DNA of 64,000 nt from Stygiolobus azoricus (GCF_009729035.1 NZ_CP045483.1:1758001-1822000); one strand, 5' to 3'. Counted from the first letter of the stretch, positions 36,623-44,977 are shown. Made by a program: numbers and translations. Notes: a model not told the origin generated them from the letters alone.

Positions 36623-38407
36623 GTGAGAAGATATTATAGCAGTAACTTATCAATTATTTTCTTAATAATTGCGGTAATAACTGGTTTTGTAGGCTCTCTT
36701 TTCATGTTATTCATTTCTCCCTTTTTAGTCAGTAGGTTCATTGCCCTAGGGCTTTTTGTAGATGACATTATATCAGCACTCTTTATGATGAGGACTGAAT
36801 TAAGAAGAGCGGCTATGATAATTTTTTTAGGTGCTGTTGTATCTACGGTCTTATACTCTATACTTGATCTATACAGTAATCCGTACCTCCTCGTTCTATT
36901 AGCATTTCCGGCTCTAGGCTTTATCATAAGTACCAAACAAGGCGTGTTAAAAGGAGCCATAGTTCTAAGCGCAATAACAGTACTTTTCTCAATTGCAGAG
37001 TTCCTCGCATTTTTAGGGAGCATTTTTGGACTTTCGATAATTAACTATACAGTCTTTCCTCTAACCTGGAGTGGGCTCTTCATTTTAGACAGTCTATATC
37101 CTCTTCTAGAGAAAAACTACATATATTACCCAAAAATCGGAATTAAGAAGAAGAGAGGAAGTAAGAAGGGAAGGATGAAGTCAAGTATACTAAACACTAT
37201 AACTTTTGTAATAAATCCTTCGGATGTCCAGGTTATTGTTAAAATTAACGATAAACCCCACTTAGTTAAAGGTAGCATTAAGATTAATTCGGACTCCCCC
37301 GTAAAGTGGTATGTAGAAAACGTTAAGCTTCCTAACGGGGTTCTCCTAATTCCCGAGGTAAGGGAAGGTGTTGCAAATCCCTCAGACGTGGTAAGAATTA
37401 ATATGATTCCCATAGACCTAAAGAACTGGGATCCCAACTATTGGGTAAACAAAAACCTCTACAACTATAAGGTACTTGATGTAGTGGGAACTGGTGGAAA
37501 CTCTTACATATTAAAGGCAGAACTGAATGGAAAATATTACGCTATAAAGATACCTAAGATTTCTGATCAAACTTTTACTTTGTATTCCCCGGTTTCCTCT
37601 TTCTTGGACTTTGCGGCTGAAGCGTCTAACTTGATAAATTTGAGCAAAGACGATAGGTTGGTAAAACTTTTTGCAATTAACGTAGATTCAAACATTGTTG
37701 AAAAGATCGAAAAAGGTGACGTGGAAGCTTATCTTAACTCTCCCCCAATGATCGTTATGGAGTACTTAGAGGGAGGTACTTTGATGGACTTAATGAAAAA
37801 CCCCAACTTATTTAACAGCAGGTACTGGAAATATATTGTTTACGTTATAATAAAAGAGACAATCTTAGCCTTAGATTATATTCACTCTCAGGGTTACGTC
37901 CATCTGGATGTTAAGCCGCAAAACATTTTCCTTTCTAAAAAATTAAGCGGAGGAGGTGAACAAGTTTACAATCTACTTAAGAGTTCAAAAGGAGTGGTTA
38001 AGCTAGGAGACTTGGGTAGTGCAGTGAGAGTTGGTGGAAAGATCAAACAGATCACCGTGGAATATGCACCACCAGAACAGCTTGAGTTCTCAATTAAGGG
38101 AATTGGCGCAGATCCCCGAATGGATGTGTTCTCTCTAGGAATGACCATGTATGTGGCATTAACTGGATATAACAATAGACCTGATATAAAGGTCCTGAGC
38201 GATGCAGTAGACCTTTATAATCAAGGAAAGATAAGGGAAGCGTTAATATATGTTGAGAATGCAAAAAGATTGTTATCACTTGACTGGATGAAGGTAAATG
38301 TTGAACCAGATGTTCGAGCGATTTTAAAGAGATTATTATCGCCAGACCCTCTGAATAGACCTTCATTAAATGAGTTTGCCTCTGTATTGATTAGGTATAT
38401 AATTTAA
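36623..38407 (+). CDS. Membrane-anchored Ser/Thr protein kinase
   Basis: 594 aa from a GTG start. Residues 1-160 hold about six transmembrane helices, residues 185-280 a beta-rich linker, and 290-594 a Hanks-type kinase domain: GTGGNSYI as Gly-rich loop, K309 in YYAIKIPK, H427-L-D429 with VKPQN as catalytic loop, D463 in LGDLGSA replacing DFG, and EYAPPEQ as APE motif. All key catalytic residues are kept, so it should be active on the cytoplasmic side, signalling from the membrane. Confidence 0.88.
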   Translation: MRRYYSSNLSIIFLIIAVITGFVGSLFMLFISPFLVSRFIALGLFVDDIISALFMMRTELRRAAMIIFLGAVVSTVLYSILDLYSNPYLLVLLAFPALGFIISTKQGVLKGAIVLSAITVLFSIAEFLAFLGSIFGLSIINYTVFPLTWSGLFILDSLYPLLEKNYIYYPKIGIKKKRGSKKGRMKSSILNTITFVINPSDVQVIVKINDKPHLVKGSIKINSDSPVKWYVENVKLPNGVLLIPEVREGVANPSDVVRINMIPIDLKNWDPNYWVNKNLYNYKVLDVVGTGGNSYILKAELNGKYYAIKIPKISDQTFTLYSPVSSFLDFAAEASNLINLSKDDRLVKLFAINVDSNIVEKIEKGDVEAYLNSPPMIVMEYLEGGTLMDLMKNPNLFNSRYWKYIVYVIIKETILALDYIHSQGYVHLDVKPQNIFLSKKLSGGGEQVYNLLKSSKGVVKLGDLGSAVRVGGKIKQITVEYAPPEQLEFSIKGIGADPRMDVFSLGMTMYVALTGYNNRPDIKVLSDAVDLYNQGKIREALIYVENAKRLLSLDWMKVNVEPDVRAILKRLLSPDPLNRPSLNEFASVLIRYII

Positions 38408-38410
38408 ACG

Positions 38411-38850
38411 ATAGATTATACTTTCATATTAGCAGCTATAGGAGGCTTCCTTTTCCGGCTATGATAAGGCAGTAGTTGATACTCTAGACCCTAACACTAT
38501 AGTTATAACGGTTTTCTATATGGATATGAAATCACCAGTACGTCAGTAGAGCTGTAATAGCTAATGATAGAGCTATAAACAAAACTGCCGTACCTATTAA
38601 GTACGAAGTTAGAATACCTATAGTAATAATCCATTGTTGCAATATTGCTAAACTTCCTCTCTTGTACTTCGGTGTCTACTCAGTTTATAGGCTGTTACAA
38701 AAGCGGAATTGCACCTAATGCTATCCCAATTATTGTCCTCATAATCAGTAACATGATCCCGTTTATGGTCGGTGCAGAAAGCATTGCAGTGATAATGTAA
38801 ATTGTTGCATCTATTTATTAGTGACTTTAAGATAAGGTGCGGAAAGGAGA
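38411..38850 (+). pseudogene. Decayed MFS sugar-porter gene remnant
   Basis: The 483-bp stretch between the kinase and the Nramp gene holds no intact gene. From 38411 one frame reads DYTFILAAIGGFLF; after a single-base frameshift near 38455 the next frame continues FGYDKAVVDTL, restoring GGFLFGYD, the N-terminal hallmark of MFS sugar porters. Further short hydrophobic pieces (for example APNAIPIIVLIISNMIPFMV near 38709-38768) occur in shifting frames with stops between. I read it as a truncated, frameshifted transporter. Coverage beyond the N-terminus is uncertain. Confidence 0.55.
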
Positions 38851-38890
38851 TAGTAATAGAAGAGAATAAGCACGAAAAGGTTTAACTGGG

Positions 38891-40096
38891 TTAGGGCAGA
38901 AGACCTAGAAGACCTAGAACAAATATAATGGTAATACTACTCCAATATATCACGTTTTGAAGTGAGCTGCTTTTATATTCTCTCATAATTCTTGGGTTAT
39001 TTGCAAGAATTCCCATAACTAAGGCAGGGCCTAGAAGAATAATTACGAAAAGTGAGAGCAAGTTCAATACTACATTTCCTAACATATCTTTTGGGACTAG
39101 TAAAGTTACTAATAGTGCCGGAACACTTTCTATCAAGTATAATTTATACGACTTATCTCTAGGGATTCCAAAGGCTTCTGCAGTACCCCATGCACTCCCT
39201 AGAGATATTACCACTAAAGCTAGGAAACCGGCTCCCAGTAAGCCTAACCCAAAGAAATAAGGGGAGTAAGGGCCTGCTATCGAGAAAAACACCTTAGCTA
39301 AGTCGCTAGGTGAGTAAATGTTTGTAGAATCTGGTATCCCAGTTGAAGCCATTTCAACCATTACCATTAGGAGCTCCGTAATTACGCTGCCGATAACTGT
39401 TTCTATTCTCATAAATTTTAACGCAAGTTTCCTCTCAAAACCTTCCAGTGAAGCCAACTTTTCTGCAGTGGCTGAAGCTTGAAAGAACAACATGAACGGC
39501 ATTATTACTGCCCCAGCGTTGGCAGCCAGAAAAAAGAAATAGCTAGGAGTGGGTTCGAAATAAAAGATAGAGCATGATGGTTCTAATCCTCTTACGATTA
39601 ATGTTAAAGCAAAACCTAATATTAGTGTAGTGGATATGGCAATTAGGATTTTTTCCGTCACTACATATTTTCTCTTTATGATAATTAACAAGTGAAGGAT
39701 AAATGCAATAGGAATACCTATAATTAGCGGTACTCCTAGCATAGCCATGCCTATGCCTATCCCTATATACTCTACAATATAGGTGATTATGTCCGTCAAA
39801 AACATGGGCAATGCTATTAATGTTGAAACCTTTTTATTGTAATTTTCTCTCACCAGTTCACCTAAGCCTTTTCCGGTAGCTATACCTATCCTTCCAGAGA
39901 CCTCCTGAATTATGAAAAGAGGAACGGAAAGCAAGAGAAGGAACCATACAAGTTTATAACCGTAGGACATACCAGTCTCTACAGCCCCGATAGTACTACT
40001 CGCGTCCATGTCAGCCATCATCACCAGCCAAGCTGGTCCGAAGAACTTCAGGAAGTTTATAAAATTACGACTTGTCGTAATTGATTTACGACCCAT
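38891..40096 (-). CDS. Nramp-family divalent metal transporter, atypical
   Basis: 401 aa with about eleven transmembrane helices. The helix 1 region is GPAWLVMMADMDASSTIGAV, where classic Nramps have DPGN: the first Asp is kept but PGN is replaced by MDA. The helix 6 motif is MPFMLFFQASA (MPH-like Met kept, His replaced). It probably imports Mn, Fe or Mg ions with protons. The ATG at 40096 lies inside a palindrome; a TATA box 26 bp upstream fits a leaderless transcript. The first 12 residues overlap the operators. Confidence 0.83.
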   Translation of the reverse strand: MGRKSITTSRNFINFLKFFGPAWLVMMADMDASSTIGAVETGMSYGYKLVWFLLLLSVPLFIIQEVSGRIGIATGKGLGELVRENYNKKVSTLIALPMFLTDIITYIVEYIGIGIGMAMLGVPLIIGIPIAFILHLLIIIKRKYVVTEKILIAISTTLILGFALTLIVRGLEPSCSIFYFEPTPSYFFFLAANAGAVIMPFMLFFQASATAEKLASLEGFERKLALKFMRIETVIGSVITELLMVMVEMASTGIPDSTNIYSPSDLAKVFFSIAGPYSPYFFGLGLLGAGFLALVVISLGSAWGTAEAFGIPRDKSYKLYLIESVPALLVTLLVPKDMLGNVVLNLLSLFVIILLGPALVMGILANNPRIMREYKSSSLQNVIYWSSITIIFVLGLLGLLP

Positions 40097-40101
40097 CGTA
40101 A
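40065..40101. promoter_or_regulatory. Twin palindromic operators at the Nramp start
   Basis: Two inverted repeats with the same TTACGA...TCGTAA arms: TTACGACTTGTCGTAA (40065-40080) and TTACGACCCATCGTAA (40086-40101). Their centres are 21 bp apart, two helical turns, so two dimers could bind one face. Site 2 contains the start codon and site 1 the first codons. A bound repressor would block a leaderless transcript at its first bases. A DtxR/MntR-type protein is encoded at 13086-13748 as a candidate. Confidence 0.75.
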
Positions 40102-40115
40102 GTAAATTAATTCTA

Positions 40116-40127
40116 AGGAATAAAAAG
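40116..40127 (-). promoter_or_regulatory. TATA box of the Nramp gene
   Basis: On the minus strand the sequence reads CCTTTTTATTCC, centred about 26 bp before the ATG at 40096. This is the spacing expected if transcription starts at the start codon. Confidence 0.5.
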
Positions 40128-40235
40128 GTTTTGGTGATACGCTAAATAACTAGCTCAAAAAGAGTTACAAGGGTTAGAAGATGGACCAAGAATTTAGAAG
40201 TGAAAAAGAAATATTTATCTAGTTTTAATATAAAA

Positions 40236-40562
40236 TCAAATCCCAGCTTCCTTCTTCAGCTGATTCAACTTCTCTATATCTGCTAATATATCATTTAATT
40301 TGTCTGATAATTCAGGCATTGATTTCATTTGATCTACTAACTGTAATAGTTGATCCCAAACCTCTTTCATGAAGACTTGAGGATAGTATCTGTGTAATGT
40401 CATTATCGACAATACGACACTAAGTTTCCTAGCTATCCCCTTCTGGCTCAATAATGCTCCGTTCTCCGCCAGAAGAGTATTAAGATTGTCTATCAAATCC
40501 ATAATGTAAGGTATCATGTCATCAAACTGCCTCTCCCCAGGCTTCATGAGCTCCTCTGACAT
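40236..40562 (-). CDS. Small helical protein at the edge of the lipoate/sHdr island
   Basis: 108 aa, predicted all helical, with leucine-rich segments (MIPYIMDLIDNLNTLLAENG, then LLQLVDQMKSMPELSDKLND) and no Cys. The style resembles DUF1641 proteins such as the one at 51719 but without clear similarity. It lies 33 bp after the OsmC-like gene and is probably in its operon. Function unknown. Confidence 0.62.
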   Translation of the reverse strand: MSEELMKPGERQFDDMIPYIMDLIDNLNTLLAENGALLSQKGIARKLSVVLSIMTLHRYYPQVFMKEVWDQLLQLVDQMKSMPELSDKLNDILADIEKLNQLKKEAGI

Positions 40563-40595
40563 TTCGTATCACAAATTGATTTTATTAAAAAAGAT

Positions 40596-41006
40596 TTAAA
40601 TTATTTTCCATTTAACATAGACTTTGATGCTTCTGGTGAGAGTGTCTTTAAGAGGGCATCTCCTCTCTGATTCTTCTAAAACTTTCTGTAATAATTCCTT
40701 ATTATTGGCACTAACTTCTATTTCGTAATTGATCTCCAAGAAGCCCGGAGGAATATTAGGATCTCCTTGAAAACCTTTAGGATCCAAAGTTCCTTCTATA
40801 TACCCCTTTAAACTATTGAGCTTTAGATTTTTCTCCCTTGCTATGTAGTATACTGTTAACATTAAACAAGATAATGCTGATGATAGCAATATCTCCTCAG
40901 GCGTTGGATAATCTGAGCTGAAAAGCCCTATTTTTAGCTCTGTGTTATTGCTGGTGATTTTTACGTGGTCTTCTTCTAGCTCCCCTTCAGCTGTAAAGGT
41001 CATCAT
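40596..41006 (-). CDS. OsmC/Ohr-family protein
   Basis: 136 aa with the paired cysteines of the family, C47 in SALSCLMLTVYY and C117 in RRCPLKDTLTRS. Such Cys pairs reduce organic hydroperoxides, and in Ohr proteins are re-reduced by lipoyl proteins. A lipoate-based redox island nearby makes lipoyl-LbpA a tempting partner, but this is inference. The start overlaps the stop of the upstream gene (ATGATGA). Confidence 0.82.
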   Translation of the reverse strand: MMTFTAEGELEEDHVKITSNNTELKIGLFSSDYPTPEEILLSSALSCLMLTVYYIAREKNLKLNSLKGYIEGTLDPKGFQGDPNIPPGFLEINYEIEVSANNKELLQKVLEESERRCPLKDTLTRSIKVYVKWKII

Positions 41007-41449
41007 GATAAGATCCCCAAGTCCTTAAGTATAGCAAGGTCGATCGAGTAGTCTAAGTACATTTGAGTTTTTTCCTCAGGGGTTAAGGTTCTGCCGAGTG
41101 CTTCTTCCTGCTTCTCGATTTCTTGTGTTATCACGGTGCTTATATTCACCTCGAGGGGCGGTTTATTGACCTTAAACGTGTAGTAAATATTCACTAAGAG
41201 TTCGTACATCCTTTTTGACATATATAGCACGTAATCATCAATTACAGGGATTAGCCTCCCTTCTTCCTCAATCATCTTTCCACGGAAGTAAGGTCTCCAT
41301 GTTAGCATAGATTTTTTCACTGTTTCCCAAGAAGGGGGAAACCCCTTGTATTCGGAAGAATCAGGTACCTCTACTACCTTGTAAGTCTTTCCTCCTATGT
41401 CTATCTCTCCAACGATCTCTAATTCAAGATTTCCAACTTTTACTTTCAT
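41003..41449 (-). CDS. Hypothetical 148-aa protein, operon partner of the OsmC-like gene
   Basis: Starts MKVKVGNLELEIVGEIDIGG, a beta-rich N-terminus, followed by a helical part with WRPYFRGKMI and a C-terminal EALGRTLTPEEKTQMYLDY. I do not recognise the family. It overlaps the OsmC-like gene by 4 bp, so the two are translated together. It is divergent from the CBS operon, 42 bp from the 46-aa gene. Confidence 0.65.
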   Translation of the reverse strand: MKVKVGNLELEIVGEIDIGGKTYKVVEVPDSSEYKGFPPSWETVKKSMLTWRPYFRGKMIEEEGRLIPVIDDYVLYMSKRMYELLVNIYYTFKVNKPPLEVNISTVITQEIEKQEEALGRTLTPEEKTQMYLDYSIDLAILKDLGILS

Positions 41450-41491
41450 AGGAGTAAATTTTTTTTCCTTTTTTAATATAATTTATGATTG

Positions 41492-41632
41492 ATGGCTATG
41501 ATGGTTACGCAAGAAAAGGTTGAAGAAGAAAATAATGCAATGGAGTGTTATAAACCGGAGGCTATGTGGAAATACATTACAGTAGAGGAGTGTTTTAAGG
41601 CTCATGGTGTGAACCCACAGAGGGCTAAATGA
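41492..41632 (+). CDS. 46-aa peptide with two Cys upstream of the 4xCBS protein
   Basis: Reads MAMMVTQEKVEEENNAMECY..., then VEECFKAHGVNPQRAK. The TGA stop overlaps the next gene's start (ATGATG), so it is coupled to the CBS protein. Two Cys in acidic context (MECY and EECF) could bind a metal or be redox active. No family is recognised. Coupling and reading-frame quality support a real gene. Confidence 0.55.
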   Translation: MAMMVTQEKVEEENNAMECYKPEAMWKYITVEECFKAHGVNPQRAK

Positions 41633-42351
41633 TGTTAGTAAAAGACATAATGACTACTTCGGTAGTCAAGGTTTCGAAGGATACGACTATTGAAAAAGCT
41701 CTTCAAATAATGCTTGAAAATAACATAAGGAGGTTACTTGTTGACGAGGACGGAATAATAACAATCAGGGATTTAATATATAACTGGAAAGATCTAAAGA
41801 CCCCCGTTGAAAAAATAATGTCAAGAGACCTCCTTTTTATTACACCTACTTCTCCAATAAAAGAGGCTTGCAGGATAGTTACGTCCGAAGGTGTAGGATC
41901 GTTAATAGTTGGAGATGGTGCTAGAATAGTGGGAATAGTCACTGAGAGGGATCTAATCAGGCATTGCAAAGTTGAGTCTAACGCAAAGGTGGGGGACATA
42001 ATGAATGTTGACCCAGTGATCGCTACACCAGATAGTGAGTTATCGGAGATAGTAGAGGTCATGCAATCCTACTGGAAGAGACACGCTGTAGTAGTGGATG
42101 GTAAAAAACCCGTAGGAGTAATCTCCGCTAAGGATATAGGTAGGGCATTACTAGCTAAGAAAACATTGAAGGGAGTGAAAGCTTACGATTTTATGTCGAT
42201 AACAGTTTACAAAGTTACTCCCGATTCTAGTGCGGAAACAGCAAGGCTCTTAATGGCTGAAAAAAACATAGGCTTCTTACCAGTTGTGGATCCAGTTTCT
42301 CTCTTGGGAAGTCTAAGTGAAAGAGAATTATTGGCCATTATGTCAATTTAA
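41629..42351 (+). CDS. Four-CBS-domain protein
   Basis: 240 aa made of four CBS motifs: VKDIMTTSVVKVSKDTTIEK, VEKIMSRDLLFITPTSPIKE, VGDIMNVDPVIATPDSELSE and AYDFMSITVYKVTPDSSAET. Two Bateman modules probably bind adenine nucleotides. No catalytic domain is attached, so it should regulate a partner. It lies between the OsmC operon and the lipoate ligase, and is convergent with the latter. Similar in build to the CBS protein at 10487 but not an obvious close copy. Confidence 0.82.
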   Translation: MMLVKDIMTTSVVKVSKDTTIEKALQIMLENNIRRLLVDEDGIITIRDLIYNWKDLKTPVEKIMSRDLLFITPTSPIKEACRIVTSEGVGSLIVGDGARIVGIVTERDLIRHCKVESNAKVGDIMNVDPVIATPDSELSEIVEVMQSYWKRHAVVVDGKKPVGVISAKDIGRALLAKKTLKGVKAYDFMSITVYKVTPDSSAETARLLMAEKNIGFLPVVDPVSLLGSLSERELLAIMSI

Positions 42352-42369
42352 TTTTTTAATCTTTTTTAA

Positions 42370-43464
42370 TCATATTACTTCTTGGGCTTCAGGTTTTCTA
42401 ATTAGTTCCTCCATTGCGTTTATCAGGTCGTCAATTGTAAACCCGAAAATTACTGGTTTTTTCTCCTCAAACATTTTCCTTATCACCTCTTGATATTTGG
42501 TCACTTCTACACCCTTGAGCTTGTCCTCTAACTCCTCAATGAACCCTTTAGGTGACATGACGAAGAAATCTCCAGATATCGATATTTCATCTATCTTCTT
42601 GTTCACTATTTTTACTGTTAACCTGATCAGTTTCCTTGCCTTATAGTCTACGTGACAGAGAGCTACAGAGTTGTTTATCTTAACACACCTTTCGGTCTTA
42701 AGCTCTGGATGTCTATTGTCCTTGTAGTATATCCACTCCTCGTTCATCTTTTCTCTTGCAAGTTTTTCCCATAACTGTATTTCCTCAGGTGTCAAAGTAG
42801 CGTCTTCGAATTTTATGTTAAGCCATTTTTCGAACTCCTCTTTTAACCTCTTATTTATTTCATCCCTTGGAGGAATATAACCAATTTCCTTCTCTACACT
42901 AGTAAGCCATTCGCTCATTTCCTTTGCCATCTTATCCCTGAATTTCTCTGAAGGCACTTTTACACACTTGCTGATCAGGTCTACATCGAGGTGTAGCAAT
43001 ATATTGCCAGTGACTACTACCGCCTTATCGTAAGTCATAGCACCGTTCCCGCTTATCTTTTTCCCATTTACAACAATATCCTGATCTTTTAACTCAGCCT
43101 TTATACCGTAAGACCTTAATACGTTCAATACGGGGGTTAGATATTTTTCATAAAGAGCTTTTGGCGTACTCGGTGCTTCTTCAGCTCTCACTACTATAAA
43201 GTAGTCGTGTTCACCTGGTGTTATTACTACTGTGCCTCCTCCAAGGTCTCTCCTTATTACTGGTATTCCCATCTTCTTAGTGAACTCAAGGTTAACTTCT
43301 AACCATACTTCCTGATGAACTCCAACATTAACGAAGGGTTTATCGGCATAAAAAACAAGGAGTGTATTTTTTCCTCCTTTAGAGACATAATCAGCTACCG
43401 ATACAAAGGATGTAACCATGTGGTAGCCGTCTTGGGGAGGTAATACTATGAACCTCCAACTCAT
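42370..43464 (-). CDS. Lipoate-protein ligase, sHdr-associated type (sLpl-like), copy 1
   Basis: 364 aa. LplA core motifs are RRDLGGGTVV, the QDIVVNGKKISGNGAM lysine loop that holds lipoyl-AMP, and VVVTGNILLHLD; a C-terminal LplB-like accessory domain follows (about 280-364). It should attach lipoate or octanoate to the lysine of the LbpA proteins. It starts 1 bp after the stop of lbpA copy 1, a dedicated ligase-substrate pair. sLpl(AB) enzymes of sulfur oxidisers have this build. Confidence 0.83.
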   Translation of the reverse strand: MSWRFIVLPPQDGYHMVTSFVSVADYVSKGGKNTLLVFYADKPFVNVGVHQEVWLEVNLEFTKKMGIPVIRRDLGGGTVVITPGEHDYFIVVRAEEAPSTPKALYEKYLTPVLNVLRSYGIKAELKDQDIVVNGKKISGNGAMTYDKAVVVTGNILLHLDVDLISKCVKVPSEKFRDKMAKEMSEWLTSVEKEIGYIPPRDEINKRLKEEFEKWLNIKFEDATLTPEEIQLWEKLAREKMNEEWIYYKDNRHPELKTERCVKINNSVALCHVDYKARKLIRLTVKIVNKKIDEISISGDFFVMSPKGFIEELEDKLKGVEVTKYQEVIRKMFEEKKPVIFGFTIDDLINAMEELIRKPEAQEVI

Positions 43465-43465
43465 T

Positions 43466-43912
43466 TCACAGCCTCTTGCATTGCAATTTTTCGGAGTTTA
43501 TCAACTCAGTTAATTTGCTTACAGCAGCAGAGCCAGTAACTAGCTGTTTTAACTCCTCAGGATTATTTATCTTCATCTTAACCAGCCAACCTTTGCCGTA
43601 AGGATCTTGATTAACGAGCACTGGATTCTTTTCAACTTCTTGGTTTACGTCTATGATCTCTCCGGATACTGGAGCTGGTACTGGACCGGCCCACTTTCCG
43701 CTCTCCATAGTAGCAACTGGTTTACCTTTTTCAATTTTGGTGCCCTTCTTCTTTAGCCTGACTTTCACTACTTTTCCTGCCATGGTCTGGGCAATGTCAG
43801 TTATACCTACAACAATTGTGTCTGTTCCTTCTTGTTTAGCCCAAACGGTGTTTTTTCCTTCAATATAATAAAGTAGGTTCTCAGGTATCTCACAGTTCGA
43901 AACGTTTGCCAT
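43466..43912 (-). CDS. lbpA: Lipoate-binding GcvH-like protein (LbpA), copy 1
   Basis: 148 aa lipoyl-domain protein. The lipoylated lysine is K73 in TMESGKWAGPV, followed by PAPVSGEIIDVN. Its GcvH-like fold and the neighbouring ligase, radical-SAM and sHdr genes identify it as LbpA of the sulfur-oxidising sHdr pathway and not glycine cleavage; no gcvP or gcvT lies in the window. It acts as a swinging-arm sulfur carrier/electron partner of sHdr. Two Cys (C7 and one near the end) are extra. Confidence 0.88.
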   Translation of the reverse strand: MANVSNCEIPENLLYYIEGKNTVWAKQEGTDTIVVGITDIAQTMAGKVVKVRLKKKGTKIEKGKPVATMESGKWAGPVPAPVSGEIIDVNQEVEKNPVLVNQDPYGKGWLVKMKINNPEELKQLVTGSAAVSKLTELINSEKLQCKRL

Positions 43913-44009
43913 TTAAGACCCTCTTTATTATCTTTCGTGGAAATAATAAAAATGTTTTGCTTTAGATAAAGGAAAAGTAATTTAAGTCAAAAATTGATAA
44001 AAATTATCT

Positions 44010-44420
44010 TTATCTCACGACTCTAGTGGTCTCAGCTTCAAATAATTTAGACACTTCTTGTAATTTCTTGAATTTCTTTTCGTCGTATTTTCCCTTGATC
44101 TTAATTATCCAAGCTTCATATGGCTTCTCGTTTAATAGAGCAGGGTTTTTCACAACAGATTCATTAACCTCAACTATCTCTCCCTCAACCGGAAGCCTGA
44201 ATTTACCTACCCATTTTGCTGACTCTAACGTGAACACTACTGTTCTTGGATTAACCTTTTCTCCTTTACTCTTTGTAGACACTTCGAATATCTTACCCGC
44301 CATATATTGTCCTAGAGACGTTATACCTACTGTAATCACGTCACCTTCTGTTTTAATCCATACATGTTCCTCTGGGTAATAAAGTAGGTCTTCGGGGAAC
44401 TCAAAACCGTTTATATTCAT
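44010..44420 (-). CDS. lbpA: Lipoate-binding GcvH-like protein (LbpA), copy 2
   Basis: 136 aa with lipoyl lysine K69 in TLESAKWVGKF and LPVEGEIVEVN. ATG 44420 (MNINGFEFPEDLLYY) aligns with copy 1; the frame is open to 44459 but those residues (MKVNKLIFLFLFG) look like untranslated leader. It lies 97 bp upstream of copy 1 on the same strand. The two copies differ widely outside the lipoyl region, so they probably serve different partners. Confidence 0.86.
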   Translation of the reverse strand: MNINGFEFPEDLLYYPEEHVWIKTEGDVITVGITSLGQYMAGKIFEVSTKSKGEKVNPRTVVFTLESAKWVGKFRLPVEGEIVEVNESVVKNPALLNEKPYEAWIIKIKGKYDEKKFKKLQEVSKLFEAETTRVVR

Positions 44421-44470
44421 ACCAAATAAAAACAAAAATATTAACTTATTAACTTTCATTAATACAAGTT

Positions 44471-44977
44471 ATGAACTTCGTTATATGGCTTGACGGGGTA
44501 GTTCTTAAAGTCGATTTGACAGATGTCTTGTATCGCAAGTATAAGGGAGAAAAAATAGAAGGGTTAGAGGTTACTACGGAAGTTTTCCCCGACTGGTCTC
44601 CCTTTTTAGAGAAGTTAAGGCAAAAAGTTAGTAATGATAAAATAGTATTTCTTTCCCCTTACGACAAAGAGACGACTAAGAAGGTTATGGAAAGTCTAGC
44701 CATTGCTAACTTTAGCTATGTAAGTAACGACGATGGAATAACTAAACCAAGCAAGATCCCCTATAAGGCATTGTTTGATATGACAAGATGGGATCCGGTG
44801 GAGACGATGACGATAGGTTCATCACCCCTAGACCTTTTATCGGCTAGGTTCTTCGACTCAAGGATAAAAGTAGCCTGTGTTAAAAGATTTCAAGACTGTT
44901 CAAGATATAGTCCTTATATAATGGCTGATAATTTAGAAAAGTTATATGAGATTCTGATGAGGTTAAGGAAGCTATGA
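44471..44977 (+). CDS. HAD-like protein with degenerate motif I
   Basis: 168 aa. The fold markers VIWLDGVVLKVDL, KIVFLSPYD (motif II), ITKPSKIPYKAL (motif III) and TIGSSPLDLLSARF (motif IV) follow HAD order, but motif I lacks the DxD nucleophile-acid pair (LDGV) and motif IV lacks the second Asp. It may be a binding protein or an inactive phosphatase. It is divergent from lbpA copy 2 (50 bp) and its end overlaps queC by 6 bp. Confidence 0.65.
   Translation: MNFVIWLDGVVLKVDLTDVLYRKYKGEKIEGLEVTTEVFPDWSPFLEKLRQKVSNDKIVFLSPYDKETTKKVMESLAIANFSYVSNDDGITKPSKIPYKALFDMTRWDPVETMTIGSSPLDLLSARFFDSRIKVACVKRFQDCSRYSPYIMADNLEKLYEILMRLRKL

Noticed and set aside
38408-38890. Insertion-sequence fragment or novel small gene in the 483-bp gap
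   Set aside because: No transposase motif, terminal repeats or target duplication; the MFS N-terminal motif explains part of it.
43466-44420. GcvH-like proteins as part of a glycine cleavage system
   Set aside because: No gcvP or gcvT in the window, while ligases, LipS genes and sHdr surround them; LbpA fits better.
44421-44459. Upstream extension of lbpA copy 2 as a signal peptide (MKVNKLIFLFLFG)
   Set aside because: LbpA acts in the cytoplasm with the ligases and sHdr; the segment lacks a cleavage site and ATG 44420 aligns with copy 1.
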